From: Eutreptiella sp. 'Long Island Sound 2002'
Lineage: Eukaryota > Euglenozoa > Euglenophyceae > Eutreptiales > Eutreptiaceae
Direction: 5' to 3'
DNA length: 64,000 nucleotides
Assembly (NCBI GenBank): GCA_964036045.1
Contig: OZ038381.1
Coordinates: forward strand, 144,221,596 to 144,285,595
The position numbers and the translations under genes are program-made. The notes beneath the pieces were generated by a model. It was not told the origin of the DNA. It did no database searches and saw nothing but the letters and a program-made list of their open reading frames with translations. Below are positions 1-11,062 of the stretch, piece by piece (position 1 is the stretch's first letter; each line of letters starts with the position of its first letter).

Positions 1-1
1 T

Positions 2-745
2 GAAGACACACATTCTTCCGTGGGTGAGTGGGTCCAAGAGCAACAAGCGAAGGTGAACAAGGCCAAGGCTATGCTCCAGAGAGTGAGGGAGCGTCAGTGG
101 AACAAGAAGAACAAGCACCGGATACCGGCCACCTACCAAGAGGGGGACTGGGTGTCCGTGCACCACAGCCGACTACCCGCCTGGCCACGCTCTACCAGCG
201 ATGACCCATACTTCGGGCCCTACAAGATTCTATCTGTGGATGGACACCGTATACCCGTGCGGTGTTCTCCCCGTCTAGGGGAGACCCTGGTGTGCGCTGC
301 TCAACACCTGAAGCGATACTATGATCCTGAAGACCTCTGTGGGGAAGAGTGGGAGCTGAACGACGAGGAAATGGCCGCCCTAGACCTACAAGAGGCTGCC
401 AGCCCTATGGAAGTTGAAGGGGAAATCCCCGACATGAACGCCAAGGAGATGGCTAAGGAGGGCTTCTACCTGGTGAAGTCTGTCCTACGCCACCGCTATC
501 GCCAGGGTTGGCGCTTCCTCACCCTCCCGGAAGGGTTTGGAGTCGAAGAGGCCACCTGGGAACAATTCTCTGCGTTTGTTCTACCTGAGGGACGCCTAAA
601 CTCAGTTCTGGTAGACTACGTGTCCCAGAACAACCTTGGTGAGTTGCTGAGGCTCGCTGAGACGGTTCCCTCCAAGACTAAAGCTGGTGAAGCGTTTTCG
701 GTGGGGGTGATGTCCGTGCGTCCACAGAAAAATTGGAAAAATTGA
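2..745 (+). CDS. 3' end of Ty3/gypsy (chromovirus) pol polyprotein: integrase C-terminus plus chromodomain
   Basis: The frame is already open at base 2, so this is the tail of a polyprotein that begins outside the window; the GTG at 20 is not a real start. Counting from 20, residues 1-40 are basic and match the helical end of a retroviral-type integrase. Residues 41-102 (EGDWV ... PYFGPYKIL ... HLKRYYDP) look like the integrase C-terminal GPY/F-type fold. Residues 149-200 (YLVKSVLRHRY, then WEQFSAF) look like a chromodomain with an insertion between the second strand and the WE motif. Chromodomains direct integration to modified chromatin in chromoviruses (family knowledge). The last 19 residues lie inside the LTR that starts at 688, and the stop at 743-745 is LTR sequence. 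Neither this LTR nor the internal lesions suggest a cellular gene. Family call is strong; whether the element is active cannot be judged. Confidence 0.85.
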   Translation, partial: EDTHSSVGEWVQEQQAKVNKAKAMLQRVRERQWNKKNKHRIPATYQEGDWVSVHHSRLPAWPRSTSDDPYFGPYKILSVDGHRIPVRCSPRLGETLVCAAQHLKRYYDPEDLCGEEWELNDEEMAALDLQEAASPMEVEGEIPDMNAKEMAKEGFYLVKSVLRHRYRQGWRFLTLPEGFGVEEATWEQFSAFVLPEGRLNSVLVDYVSQNNLGELLRLAETVPSKTKAGEAFSVGVMSVRPQKNWKN

Positions 746-1626
746 AAATCCTTCAACCCATCACCCCAACCTCTCCGAGTACTACATGAAGTCAATTCCA
801 AACTTCGATTCCATTGGAGTTGCGTAAATGGTCTTGGAATCCTTGCTCACCCCATGGGGAGCGTCCGTGGACACAATCTGGCGTCTATGAACAAAGAGAT
901 GGTATATGTAAAATAATAAATGCGTTGACATGTACAATGTATGAGTAACAATTCTATACTATAAAATAGCATAAAAAAGAAGACGAAATGAAGGCGACGG
1001 CGTCGCCGCCATCAGAAAATCTGACGGCTACGAGGCGTCGCCATCAGGATCTCCACTGAGATCCTGCCCAAACTGGGCCAACCAGTGGTTTCTGGGCGAA
1101 AAACAACAAAATAAAGTGATTTTTGAGTCAAAAACACTCATTTTGCGCGTCTCCCCCCAACGCGTCGCGTAGCCGACACGACGCGTTTCTGCGCCAATTC
1201 AACCTACATATGAAAAGGCCCACTGTTGGGCTACGCCATAGGCGTCTGGGCGATTCCTGGAATCGCCTCAGCATTTTTTGAAAAATGCGTGAACGCGCTA
1301 CTTTTCGCAAAAATGGACCTTCGCGGAACGCCGCGAAAAAGGTCACGCTATAATCTTTTATTCCTAAAAACGATAAAACAATAATAAAATTGCCTAAAAT
1401 CTTTAGAAATCGAGAGTTAAATTCTCGATCTGGAGCTGCGTCGCGCAGGCGACGACTGTCGTCGCCAGTCCAGAAAAGACGTAAAATGACGATTTCTGGG
1501 GTATTTTACAAAAATCCCACAGAAATCAGGATGCCGTAGCATCCACAGGAAAATTCCTGATCTGGCCTGGCGAAGAGCGCCACAGGCTGGGCAGCGGGTA
1601 TGGGTGAAGCACCCCATACCGCTTCA
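688..1626 (+). repeat. LTR copy 1 (939 bp), TGAAGCG...CGCTTCA ends
   Basis: Starts TGAAGCG and ends CGCTTCA, a perfect 7-bp terminal inversion with canonical TG...CA ends. It is repeated almost identically at 2627-3566, with only a few substitutions and one indel seen (for example about 827, 921 and 1309). It serves as the 3' LTR of the pol at 2-745. No obvious polypurine tract is visible just upstream. Confidence 0.85.
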
Positions 1627-2626
1627 CCCCCCTCCTTAGAAGCCTTGCCTATATCCAAAGGAAGGCAAGGCCAAGGAGGCGCTCTGACCCCTGCAGTGCC
1701 CTGGTTTCAACCCTGATTCAGCAGGACAGTGGGGGGGGGGGGGGGGCTTCGTGAGTAATTTACATGGGGGGGAGCACCACACACATGTAAAAAAAATTAA
1801 TTTTTTTTTTTTTTGATCTTGAAATATTCATAGGGCAATTGCCCCTCAGGCGACCACACTGGTCCCTGGCACTCCTCGTAGCCTCTGGTGACCAAACCAG
1901 GGGCGCTGCAGGGCCTTCCGCCCTGACTGATGGCGCTTAGGCGCACATATTGGCCCTTTTTCTCCATGGGCATGGAAATCAATAATTCAATAAATTCGGA
2001 AAATTCGGAAAAAATTATTTAGGGTCAAACTCAAGGCAAGGCCTTCCACCGCGCCTGAATTTAGGGCCATTTCCAGCCCAAGGCGACGAATTCCTCGTGC
2101 CTTTTAGGGTCGATTCCCAACCCAAGGTGACGAATGTACGCACCTGATTTGGGGGATTTAGGATTATTTCCTACCCAAGGCGCCCCACGCCTATTTAGGA
2201 AGGGACCTCCCGGAGGGTCAACCAACCCAAGGCGACGAATTAACGCGCCTGATTTGGTTACTGGTGGACGCGGGGCGCTCTCCGCGCGACCTGCTGTCGT
2301 TGCTCTTGGGATTTACCATCCCCTCCACTTGTCAAGCTGCTGCAGGGTCCAGATTTCCTGAAGACCTCTGCTGGGATCGTCGTCGTCGTCGCAGGAGCTC
2401 CTGGAGCTGATCTCAGGGCTGTCGTCGTCGCTGCTGTTGCCTTGGGGGCCAGTCTTGGCCCAGGCGTCCCTTCTTGCACTGTATTTCCACCAGGGCAATA
2501 CCTTAGGCTGCAGTCTGTTGCGCTGCGGGAGTTGTCGAAAACCAGGCAGCAGGTAAGGACCTCGACGTTGTGGGAGCTCATCGACAGGTCCTCCAGTGAA
2601 CCACGCGGACAGCGGCAAAACCATTT
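1627..2626 (+). other. 1-kb non-coding segment between the two LTRs
   Basis: No credible coding region. Contains G16 at 1731-1746, a T-rich run near 1798-1815, four degenerate copies of a CCCAAGGCGACGAAT-type motif and a GTCGTC-rich stretch near 2371-2430. The last ~250 bp in plus frame carries a short run (LWELIDRSS, then EAFSVG) positioned like the end of the pol at 2-745, so it may be an eroded pol tail. No primer-binding site starting TGG is seen after the first LTR. Confidence 0.5.
2070..2262 (+). repeat. Degenerate tandem motif, about 4 copies
   Basis: The motif CCCAAGGCGACGAAT and variants recurs near 2078, 2120, 2175 and 2225, each followed by a GCCTGATTT-like or gcgcct segment. Imperfect, so probably an old minisatellite in the internal region. 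Confidence 0.5.
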
Positions 2627-3566
2627 TGAAGCGTTTTCGGTGGGGGTGATGTCCGTGCGTCCACAGAAAAATTGGAAAAATTGAAAATCCTTCAACCCAT
2701 CACCCCAACCTCTCCAAGTACTACATGAAGTCCATTCCAAACTTCGATTCCATTGGAGTTGCGTAAATGGTCTTGGAATCCTTGCTCACCCCATGGGGAG
2801 CGTCCGCGGACACAATCTGGCGTCTATGAACAAAGAGATGGTATATGTAAAATAATAAACTCCGTTGACATGTACAATGTATGAGTAACAATTCTATACT
2901 ATAAAATAGCATAAAAAAGAAGACGAAATGAAGGCGACGGCGTCGCCGCCATCAGAAAATCTGACGGCTACGAGGCGTCGCCATCAGGATCTCCACTGAG
3001 ATCCTGCCCAAACTGGGCCAACCAGTGGTTTCTGGGCGAAAAACAACAAAATAAAGTGATTTTTGAGTCAAAAACACTCATTTTGCGCGTCTCCCCCCAA
3101 CGCGTCGCGTAGCCGACACGACGCGTTTCTGCGCCAATTCAACCTACATATGAAAAGGCCCACTGTTGGGCTACGCCATAGGCGTCTGGGCGATTCCTGG
3201 AATCGCCTCAGCATTTTTTGAAAAATGCGTGAACGCGCTACTTTTCGCGAAAATGGACCTTCGCGGAACGCCGCGAAAAAGGTCACGCTATAATCTTTTA
3301 TTCCTAAAAACGATAAAACAATAATAAAATTGCCTAAAATCTTTAGAAATCGAGAGTTAAATTCTCGATCTGGAGCTGCGTCGCGCAGGCGACGACTGTC
3401 GTCGCCAGTCCAGAAAAGACGTAAAATGACGATTTCTGGGGTATTTTACAAAAATCCCACAGAAATCAGGATGCCGTAGCATCCACAGGAAAATTCCTGA
3501 TCTGGCCTGGCGAAGAGCGCCACAGGCTGGGCAGCGGGTATGGGTGAAGCACCCCATACCGCTTCA
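2627..3566 (+). repeat. LTR copy 2 (940 bp)
   Basis: Near-identical direct repeat of 688-1626 with the same TGAAGCG...CGCTTCA ends. The right flank (CTAGG) does not match the left flank of copy 1 (GCTGG), so the two LTRs do not bracket one simple insertion with a 5-bp target duplication. Confidence 0.85.
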
Positions 3567-3595
3567 CTAGGGACTGAACCTTACCCCTAAGTGTG

Positions 3596-3785
3596 CTACG
3601 TATGTCTGTGTGTGTCTCACTTCTCTCCCGGGCGTGGCTCCCGAATCAACGGGCTTCGCTGATGTCGGACCAAAGGTCCTAGTCAGTTACTAGTACCACT
3701 CCTATGGCACCCTATTTCTGTGCTGGCGCCTATCGTTTCGGGAAGATGGCAAAGGCCCTACCTACTAGAGGGGAGGGGTGGCCGC
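3596..3785 (+). repeat. Dispersed repeat, copy A
   Basis: About 190 bp (TGTCTCACTTCTCTCCC ... GAGGGGAGGGGTGG) recurring at 7626-7805 at roughly 80% identity by eye. Both copies contain a TGATGTCGGACC core and end in AGAGGGGAGGGGTGG. Function unknown; no target duplication or tail found. Confidence 0.7.
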
Positions 3786-5541
3786 ATGTGCTAAGGGCAT
3801 ACAAAACGCCCATTTTTGCTAAAGGCCAAAAGCTAACGCACTCCCCTGCCCACGTGGAAAAGCACGCGGAACAGGAGACACCAGTACACTACACACTGAC
3901 ACACCCTACAGTGGCACCATCCTGGTGGGCAAGCGCTGCTGCAACTGGCTCAAGCCCCCACTCAGGACTACCACTCCTACACGCACGCTCTACTGGGTGG
4001 CGTTGAAGATGAAGACAACAGCCCTAGCGGCTCACCTGTGAGATTGCAAGAGAACACAGAGCTCCTAAGCTTCTGTGGCCTAACAGGGACGTCACAACGT
4101 GTTTCCCTGCTAGGGCCTGGAGGGAAGGGGTGCTCTTGTTGCGTGCGCAGCGTGGATGTTGAAGGTGTCGGGCTACGCTTGCCACTCGTCGCTGAGTCGT
4201 AGCTTGTTGTTTGTGTGATCAGCGCCGTATATTTTAGCACGGCTAGAGGGACTGCACCAGTTCACCCTGACCTCCCCACCTGAAGAGCAAAGGCGGATAA
4301 AGCAGCGTTTGCAGCGGAGGAACCAAGACCATCTCCACGTATTATACGCTTCTCAGATGGCCCTACAATACGCTGTCCACAAACGCCCCTATCAAGCAAA
4401 GCAAGCTTAAGAGGCTCCACCCGTTCTCTTATAGAACGTGGGGTGGAGCCCCTGGGTAACCTAAACAAGGTTTACCGTGCGCATTTTGCGTGGCCTACCT
4501 CTTAATGCGTGTGTGAATGCACGAGTATGCACGAGTTGACGACCAACCTGTGTCAATCACTGTTTCTCTCCCTAATCTTACACACAATCACGAACTCCAC
4601 CAGGGGATGGCCCCACCTGGGCTTACCTACCTTACTCACCGCTGGAGAGTGAAGCAAGGTGAGGGAGAAGCGAGACACAAGCGAGAAACGACGCTATGCA
4701 TATGTGTGTATGTCTAATCACCCTGGACTTACCTCTAATCATCTGCCATCTTTCTAATCTATCCCTCTATCGTTTGTTAGCGCTGCTACAAGGCACGTTC
4801 ACGGAGACACGAGACGAGCAATGTGCATGCTGCATACGAGACGAGCACACCTGTGGTTTATACCTGATTCATTGAAGTCCTTCTGTTGATTTTTGAAATC
4901 TTGAATCTTGAATCCTTTCTGCCAATGTGGCTGGAATCTTTATGTTAGTCTATTTATGTGTGTTTCGTCATTTTCGTCATTCTGCGTAACATACGTTTAT
5001 AATCTTATTAATTCTTTATTTTCCGGCGCTCCGCTAGGAGCCGCTCCTGCGTGCCGCCTTTTTCTGCGTAAGAATTTCTTGATTTAAAAAATCAAGAGAT
5101 GTCTACAAATTTTATAAAAATGTGCATCTGATGCACAATTGGATTCTGTCCAGGGTTGTGCCTTCAGAAAAATTCTAGTCCGTCATTTGACGTATTTAGG
5201 TGTTGTTGCTTCGCGTTTGCGTGGATTCGTCGCTCATCCTCCCATTCCTCTGTTGTACAGACCTCCTCGCAAAGCCTCGTTGAGCAGGCCGCTGTTCGTG
5301 CCGAAAAGCAGCAGCAGGAGACTGAACCAGAATCAAGACCCCTCCAAGGGGCAATTCTAATTAAATCAGCGCACCCTCGCCCCAGTACCTGGACAGGTGT
5401 CTCCATCAGGATCAATGAGACTTGGGTCGAGCGTCCTACACCTATGATTTTAGCAGCTGTTTCTTCCCAAAATTCAAAAAGTCGACAAAAAGGGGTTTTT
5501 CGCGAGAAATGACCTATTTTTTTGGTTTCTACGGCCCCAAG
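3786..5541 (+). other. Low-coding stretch with no recognisable gene
   Basis: Short open frames exist on both strands (for example 5139-5512) but none shows a recognisable domain. The only distinct structure seen is the hairpin at 4413-4450. The 4860-5130 part is A/T-rich. Confidence 0.4.
4413..4450. other. Strong two-tier hairpin
   Basis: GGCTCCACCC (4413-4422) pairs with GGGTGGAGCC (4441-4450), and inside it GTTCT (4423-4427) pairs with AGAAC (4433-4437), leaving a 5-nt loop. No gene adjoins it. Could be an element terminus or a folded RNA. Confidence 0.6.
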
Positions 5542-6014
5542 TCAAATGCATACAATACCAACCCAAGCCCCAAACATGTGTGTGGACGGTGATAGGTGAT
5601 CAAAACCCTACCTATGAACCATATGGATATTGGACCACAAACGGTGCAAAATAGGGCCAAAAACACCTCAAATGTTCATCGTTCATCCCATTCTTATGCA
5701 CATACTATCATATTATATGTAGCACCTATCATACGAATGCTTACAATAACAACCTAAGCCCCAAACATGTGTGTGTACGGTGATAGGCACGCAAAAGCCT
5801 ACCTATGAACCATATGGAAATGGACCACAAAACGGTGCAAAATAGGGCCAAAAACACCTCAAATGTTCATTGTTCATCCCATTCTTATGCACATAGTATC
5901 ATATTTTATGTAGTTCTTATCATTCAAATGCATACAATACCAACCCAAGCCCCAAACATGTGTGTGGACGGTGATAGGTGATCAAAACCCTACCTATGAA
6001 CCATATGGATATTG
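5542..6014 (+). repeat. 191-bp tandem repeat, about 2.5 copies
   Basis: Unit starts at 5542, 5733 and 5924 (spacing 191 each time) and contains the shared core AAGCCCCAAACATGTGTGTG. The third copy breaks off near ATATTGG at about 6014. Copies 1 and 3 are closer to each other than to copy 2. Confidence 0.85.
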
Positions 6015-7142
6015 GGCCCCATGGTGCATGAGAAAGGGATGAATAGCCTAGAATAAAGGCAAAACATCGCTTGTCATGTAGGCTTCTACCAATGGTGATG
6101 ACAATTTGTTCATATATCACCTCTATACCACCTCTTCCAGCCCTGTAAGGCCCTCTACATGGCCTCCATAGACCCTAAAACCATGAAAAAGAGTGGTTTT
6201 TGGCTAGAAAAGTGTGCATTTCTCAAAATCTGTGCCTGCCAATCTGGATGTTTTTAGGTCAGAAGCAAGGTATTGATCTCGGGGACACGCTCATGCCTTT
6301 ACTTTGCTTCCAACTGCGAAAAAAAGTGGACTTTTTGGCGATTTTCTATTGCGCACGGCGGTCGGGAATCTGAAACTCGCGTACGCGGCAGTTGTTGACA
6401 GTTGATCTGCGGCTCCAGCTCCAGCGACAGCATAATTTTGTTAAAATTTTGAGAAAACACAAAAACAACAGTACTACTGTGTACAGCTTGGTATCTCCGT
6501 TCTGAAAATGCATGACTTTGAATTTTGGGAAAAAACAGCTGCTCAAATCATAGGTGATGAGAGTCTGGTGTTGGGTTGTGTTACGCTGCAGCTTTGAGGG
6601 AGGGATGCAAATGCATATGGTCTTTGCATGCCCTATTCTAACCCCACCAAGCCACAGGAACCCCGGCAGCACCAAGAGCGCTGAGCTTTCCGTTGGAGAA
6701 TGTCATCAACAATGCAGCAAGAGTCGCTGGCCATGGTAAAGCACTCTTTTCCAGTGTTAGGGAAGCTATAGGTATTTTAAAGTAGGTGTGGAAACCAAGT
6801 AAAGGCCAAGAAAAAAATCCCGTTTTCCTGAAAGTGCGACAGTGGTGGCCACCACAGCACAAGGGGGGAGTAAGAAATAGTGCTTTTCCAATGCTTTAGG
6901 GTATACTTTAGTTGTATTAGAGGTGCTCTAAGCACTCATGCATTTTTGTCTTAGTATTGGCCCAACCAAACTGGGTGATAACACATTTTGACCTATGGAA
7001 CCAAACACTAAATCAGGATGTTGTGTGGACCCCTTTATCCTCAAGCTATAGGCACTAAAACATCTTTTCCTGGGTTGCTGAGGCACTGATATACTGAGGG
7101 CAGAGCCTATGAATTTATCTATGTTTTCTCATGAATTCTTAG
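6015..7142 (+). other. Intergenic stretch, nothing recognised
   Basis: Scattered short frames (for example minus 6346-6675) have no family signature, and AT-rich segments alternate with ordinary ones. No tandem array, LTR end or RNA gene was seen. Confidence 0.35.
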
Positions 7143-7590
7143 CCATCATGATGGTATGCACCCTAGGGGGCTTGGGCACCTCTTTTTGAGAGGTCCTGCG
7201 TTCAATACCCAGTCAGCGTAGCTAAGTAGGAATATCCCATGTGACATGGCAGTGACCTCAGTGCCACAAGCCATGCCACCTCAGCACCTATGGGACCCAA
7301 AAACAAGGATTGCACATCTCAAAATGGCACTGTGAATGAGAGTGAGCTCTGGGGGAAGTTTTTCAATCAGTCTTTCTCAAACATGTAAAATATTTCATCC
7401 TGAGTTGCAATGTATGCTAATTGCTGTGGTCTATTGTTGATAGTTGTCTTTATCTAACTCTTGCTGACTGCAGCCCTTCATGCTTTGATCCTGATCCTCT
7501 TCTACTTCATTATCTCTGGCTTGGGTTATCCTGGATTGATTGTATTTCAACAATAAACTATTTTCCTCATCAAAAACAAGGCACAACAAA
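7143..7590 (+). mobile_element. tRNA-derived SINE, copy A
   Basis: The 5' head looks like a tRNA. TGGTATGCACCCTAGG sits where a box A would be. A 5-bp anticodon-type stem ACCTC/GAGGT encloses a 7-nt loop TTTTTGA, so the anticodon position reads TTT (Lys). A T-arm-like CTGCG-TTCAATA-CCCAG follows, with box B GCGTTCAATACCC. The downstream body is shared with copy B at 9212-9680, including GCAGCCCTTCATGCT at about 7469. SINEs are transcribed by Pol III and mobilised by a partner LINE. Ends are approximate and no target duplication was established. Confidence 0.6.
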
Positions 7591-7625
7591 CAGACAGTGT
7601 TAAAATCACTATAAAACGTTCTCTA

Positions 7626-7805
7626 CCTATGTCCGTATGTGTCTCACTTCTCTCCCCAGAGCGGCTGCCATCATCCGCCACCACTGATGTCGGACCGAAG
7701 GTCATAGTCAGCTACTGGTACCACTCGTATGGCGCCAAATCCCTGTGCTGGCGCCTAACCTTTGGGGAAGCAGCAAAAGCCCTACCTACCAGAGGGGAGG
7801 GGTGG
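7626..7805 (+). repeat. Dispersed repeat, copy B
   Basis: Second copy of the ~190-bp repeat at 3596-3785, lying directly after the SINE. Both end at the same AGAGGGGAGGGGTGG border and diverge after it, which argues for a discrete element end. Confidence 0.7.
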
Positions 7806-9211
7806 AGAGAGCAGCGCGAGGCTTGTCGACCACTGGAGCACCGAGGAGACCCATTTTCATGGGTGAAGAGCCGTTGATATCGCGCTTGGAGCGATTCAAG
7901 CTGGGATGCTGGTACCTCATGGAGACCAGCGATTCGGATTAATTTTAATTGCCAGCTTTGCATTATTTTATTATTGTTGTGACAACGTGGCACTATCAGC
8001 AAGCCACGCTCCTGTTTGTACAGCCTTCCACGCCAGGCATGCACTGCCAAGTGTCGGGAGCAAAAGGAGGGTGTGATATGTGAGTGGAGCAGTGGGGCAG
8101 AGTGTGGTGCATATGGTCTGTCGCAGCGATCTCACTTTGTGAGATCACTTCTGAGGGGCAGGTGAAGCCGGTCCGGTGTACGATGAACCGTCTTCACCAT
8201 CCAGGCCCCACAGTTTTAAAAACAATGTCAGGATTATTTTATTATTTTAGCGCGAGTCGCAGGAGATCAGCGCGCGCCGCAGAAGCAAGGCGCCCGGGTA
8301 TTGATTACGTGTTAAGAACTGTAGATTAGATTCTGATTTTGCATGTTTTTTAGAGTTCTGGTTATCGATTATAGTATAAATTTTTATTGCGGTCACATCT
8401 GCTTTGCCTTAGGAATGTGACGGCAGGACTGCAGACCCGGCAAGGGTCCATGAACTTTTCGTCGCTGTGGATGACGGCAAGAACATGTTATAACAGCGAG
8501 CAACAATGGAGTTCGATGTTCGGATGTTGATTGCGTCCACTATGGTCTGGGTATCGTGCTACGCTGCAAGGAGGGTATCAAATTTTGGATTTTGAGGTCA
8601 CGGTTTTGTCTGCGAAAATTCTCGTGAGAAACATGGAGCCAAGGAACCAGAATCAAGGAATGAAAGATGGAATCCAGGATCCGTAGTCAAAAACCAAAGA
8701 GACCGGAAGGTAGAGTAGGGCAAGCATCGAAGAGTGAGCGGCCAACACCACCACGTGGATCCCAACGCAGCGTGAGAACCCTATTCTGCTACACAGGTGG
8801 AAGACAGAAAAAATATGGCGGCAACACTGACACACACACACACACCACCAACAACAAATCTCTCATTTGCTACTTCTTGACCTTTTAGTATTTTACCACT
8901 GTGCAAAAATGTGCTAGATCAATATGCATGGTCCGCAATGTGCCTTTTTAGCTCCACCTTTGTCTGCCAAGCCTGTTCAAACAGCAAGACGTGCTGCTTC
9001 CTTTCTGTGTAGGTGGGCTCTTTTCGCCAAGTGTTTCAAATGCCCAATCCCTATTCTGAGGCCGTGAAGTTCGCGAAGAAAAATAAAGGTTTCGGGTCCT
9101 TTTTTGCACACTAGTTGGTGCTAATCACCCTTCAAAGTTGCTAAAATTAGCTTCTTTTTTCAGATGGACATTATCTCCCAAAAATAGCCTTAAATTCCAA
9201 AATAGCCGGCC
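7806..9211 (+). other. Low-coding stretch
   Basis: No recognisable coding or RNA gene. Contains a short CA microsatellite at about 8828-8845. The open frames at 8084-8329 and 8667-8888 lack any family signature. Confidence 0.35.
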
Positions 9212-9680
9212 TACGCATCTTGGTGGTATGCAACCTAAGGCCTAAGGATCTCTTTAAGAGGTCCCCGGTTCAAACCCAAATAGCCTAGTTCGGTAAGATG
9301 AGCCGCATTGACATACTAGTGACCTAAACACCACAGGCCCTGCCACTTGCGTACTTATGGGACCAAAAACAAGGGTATCGAATCTCGTTGTGACTCTACT
9401 TTAGAGAGAATGCACATAAAGGCAGTGTTCATCTTGTGTATGATTGATTTTGCATCCATCTTTTGGTATCTTTGGTTAGAAGTTGATGTATGGTTGTGAA
9501 TGCTTGACACCTATGAAAGTCAGCTATCTTCTTTGTATTGCAGCCCTTCATGCTGCGACTGCATCGATCTTGATCTTTGTGGCCTACGTGACTGCCTGGT
9601 CTATTTGCTTTCTACCAGGTTTCCATTCAGAAAATTGTTTCAAAAACAGCGAGGCTAAGAAACAATCACAAACAGGATAA
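9212..9680 (+). mobile_element. tRNA-derived SINE, copy B
   Basis: Same architecture as 7143-7590: TGGTATGCAACCTAAGG, an anticodon-type stem GGATCTC/GAGGTCC with a shortened loop, and box B GGTTCAAACCC. The shared body includes GCAGCCCTTCATGCT at about 9540. Identity with copy A is moderate, so both are old. Confidence 0.6.
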
Positions 9681-10944
9681 ACAGAGGAAGCCAACACACA
9701 GTACAGCACATCGCACTTGAGTTCAATTGCTTTCAACCTTTTCGGTGGGAGAGGCTGTAGTCCCGTCCAGTCTTGTGCAGTCCCTTGCAGTACAAATAGA
9801 CCATCCACAACTAATCAAATGACCCTTGAAGCATGGAGAAAGAGCTATGGACATGAAGAACTCTGTCCAAACAACAACCCTAGGAACAGCACCAAAAGTT
9901 CACGACAGGCCATGTAGAAGCACAAGCACCCCTAGCCAGAGATGTCTTCCCCACACCACGTAGCACTCCAGCCGCCAAGTCGCTGTATGCGCAGAGACCA
10001 AAAAATGGAAGAGCCCACAGGAGCAGCCACGGAGGAAGCCTACAGTGAGAGGAGCATGGCGTCCAGCTGCAACAGGCCGTTGACACGCGGCACAGTGTGG
10101 AAGGAGACAAGGCAAAACAAGCACAAAGAACGGCATAGGCGTGGACGCGGAGGGAAGAGACGACAAAAGGGCCCGAAAAAGGACATGCGGGAATGTGGTG
10201 GTGGAAGAGGTGGAAGGCAACGGGGCGGACTCGCTGTGGAGGGTACTGTGTGTGTTGGAGAGCTGACCAGGTAGCGAAGAACAGGTAGCGAGGCGGCGCA
10301 CGGGAGTAGTTACCAGGTTGGAGGAGAGCTAGAAAGCAAGGACACTGGTAGAGGAGCTGCCACCATAGGAGGCGCAAAAGCCGAGGTATGCCCGGCGGGT
10401 GGAACAAGGAAGAAGAATGGAGGGACTGCCAGAAGTAAAGGCATGAGCGGCAGTGAAACAATGCACCATAACGGTGTACAGGGAAACCAAACCGGGAGAA
10501 GGGTACTGGAAGCTGATGGACTGAGGGGAAGGGCGCCTAGAGGGGGCACGGATCCTATAGAGGAAGAAGAGCATCTATGCGCTGCTGTGGGGTGTCAGAG
10601 GAGCAAAGCAAGAGGGAGAATCTCTCAATGCGCGGAGCGTACAGGCAATTGCACAGGAAGAGGACCACTGGCCAACATGGCTACATGACAAAGTGAAGCG
10701 ACAGGCGGTACCACCTGACCAGAAATGCCTCTATTGGGCACCTAGGGGGTTTGGACGCAGGAGCGGCTGGACATCGGCGAATGAGATAAACACTGCACTC
10801 GCCGAAGGAGACATGTTAGTTGGATGCACGCACTGAGGCTTTCTTGTTTGGCGAATGAACCTGTTTCTGTGAGTATTCAGCTATGAATCTGAAGTCAAGT
10901 CGACCATATAGTGGCACTTTTGCAACCATTCGGGATGCAGGTTC
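9681..10944 (+). other. Purine-rich stretch without recognisable gene
   Basis: The plus strand between about 9980 and 10680 is rich in GGA/GAA, which opens long minus-strand frames (9880-10461, 193 codons). Their composition (L/C/S/P) is that of an antisense shadow, and I recognise no domain in either direction. Confidence 0.35.
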
Positions 10945-11062
10945 GAATTCGCACGAATTCGCTCCTACAGGAATTCGCCCTGAATTCGCACAATTTTGTG
11001 AATCCCTCAGAATTCGAAGTCGCAACTTCAAATTCGAATTCCCCCCCGATTTCCTGGAATTC
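10945..11062 (+). repeat. Cluster of seven GAATTC sites
   Basis: GAATTC occurs at 10945, 10955, 10971, 10982, 11010, 11036 and 11057, mostly as CGAATTCG-type palindromes, within 118 bp. Chance expectation is about one per 4 kb. Looks like a degenerate short-motif satellite. Confidence 0.75.

Noticed and set aside
9880-10461. 193-codon minus-strand ORF as a membrane protein
   Set aside because: Leu/Cys/Ser-rich composition is explained by the purine-rich complementary strand; no domain or start context.
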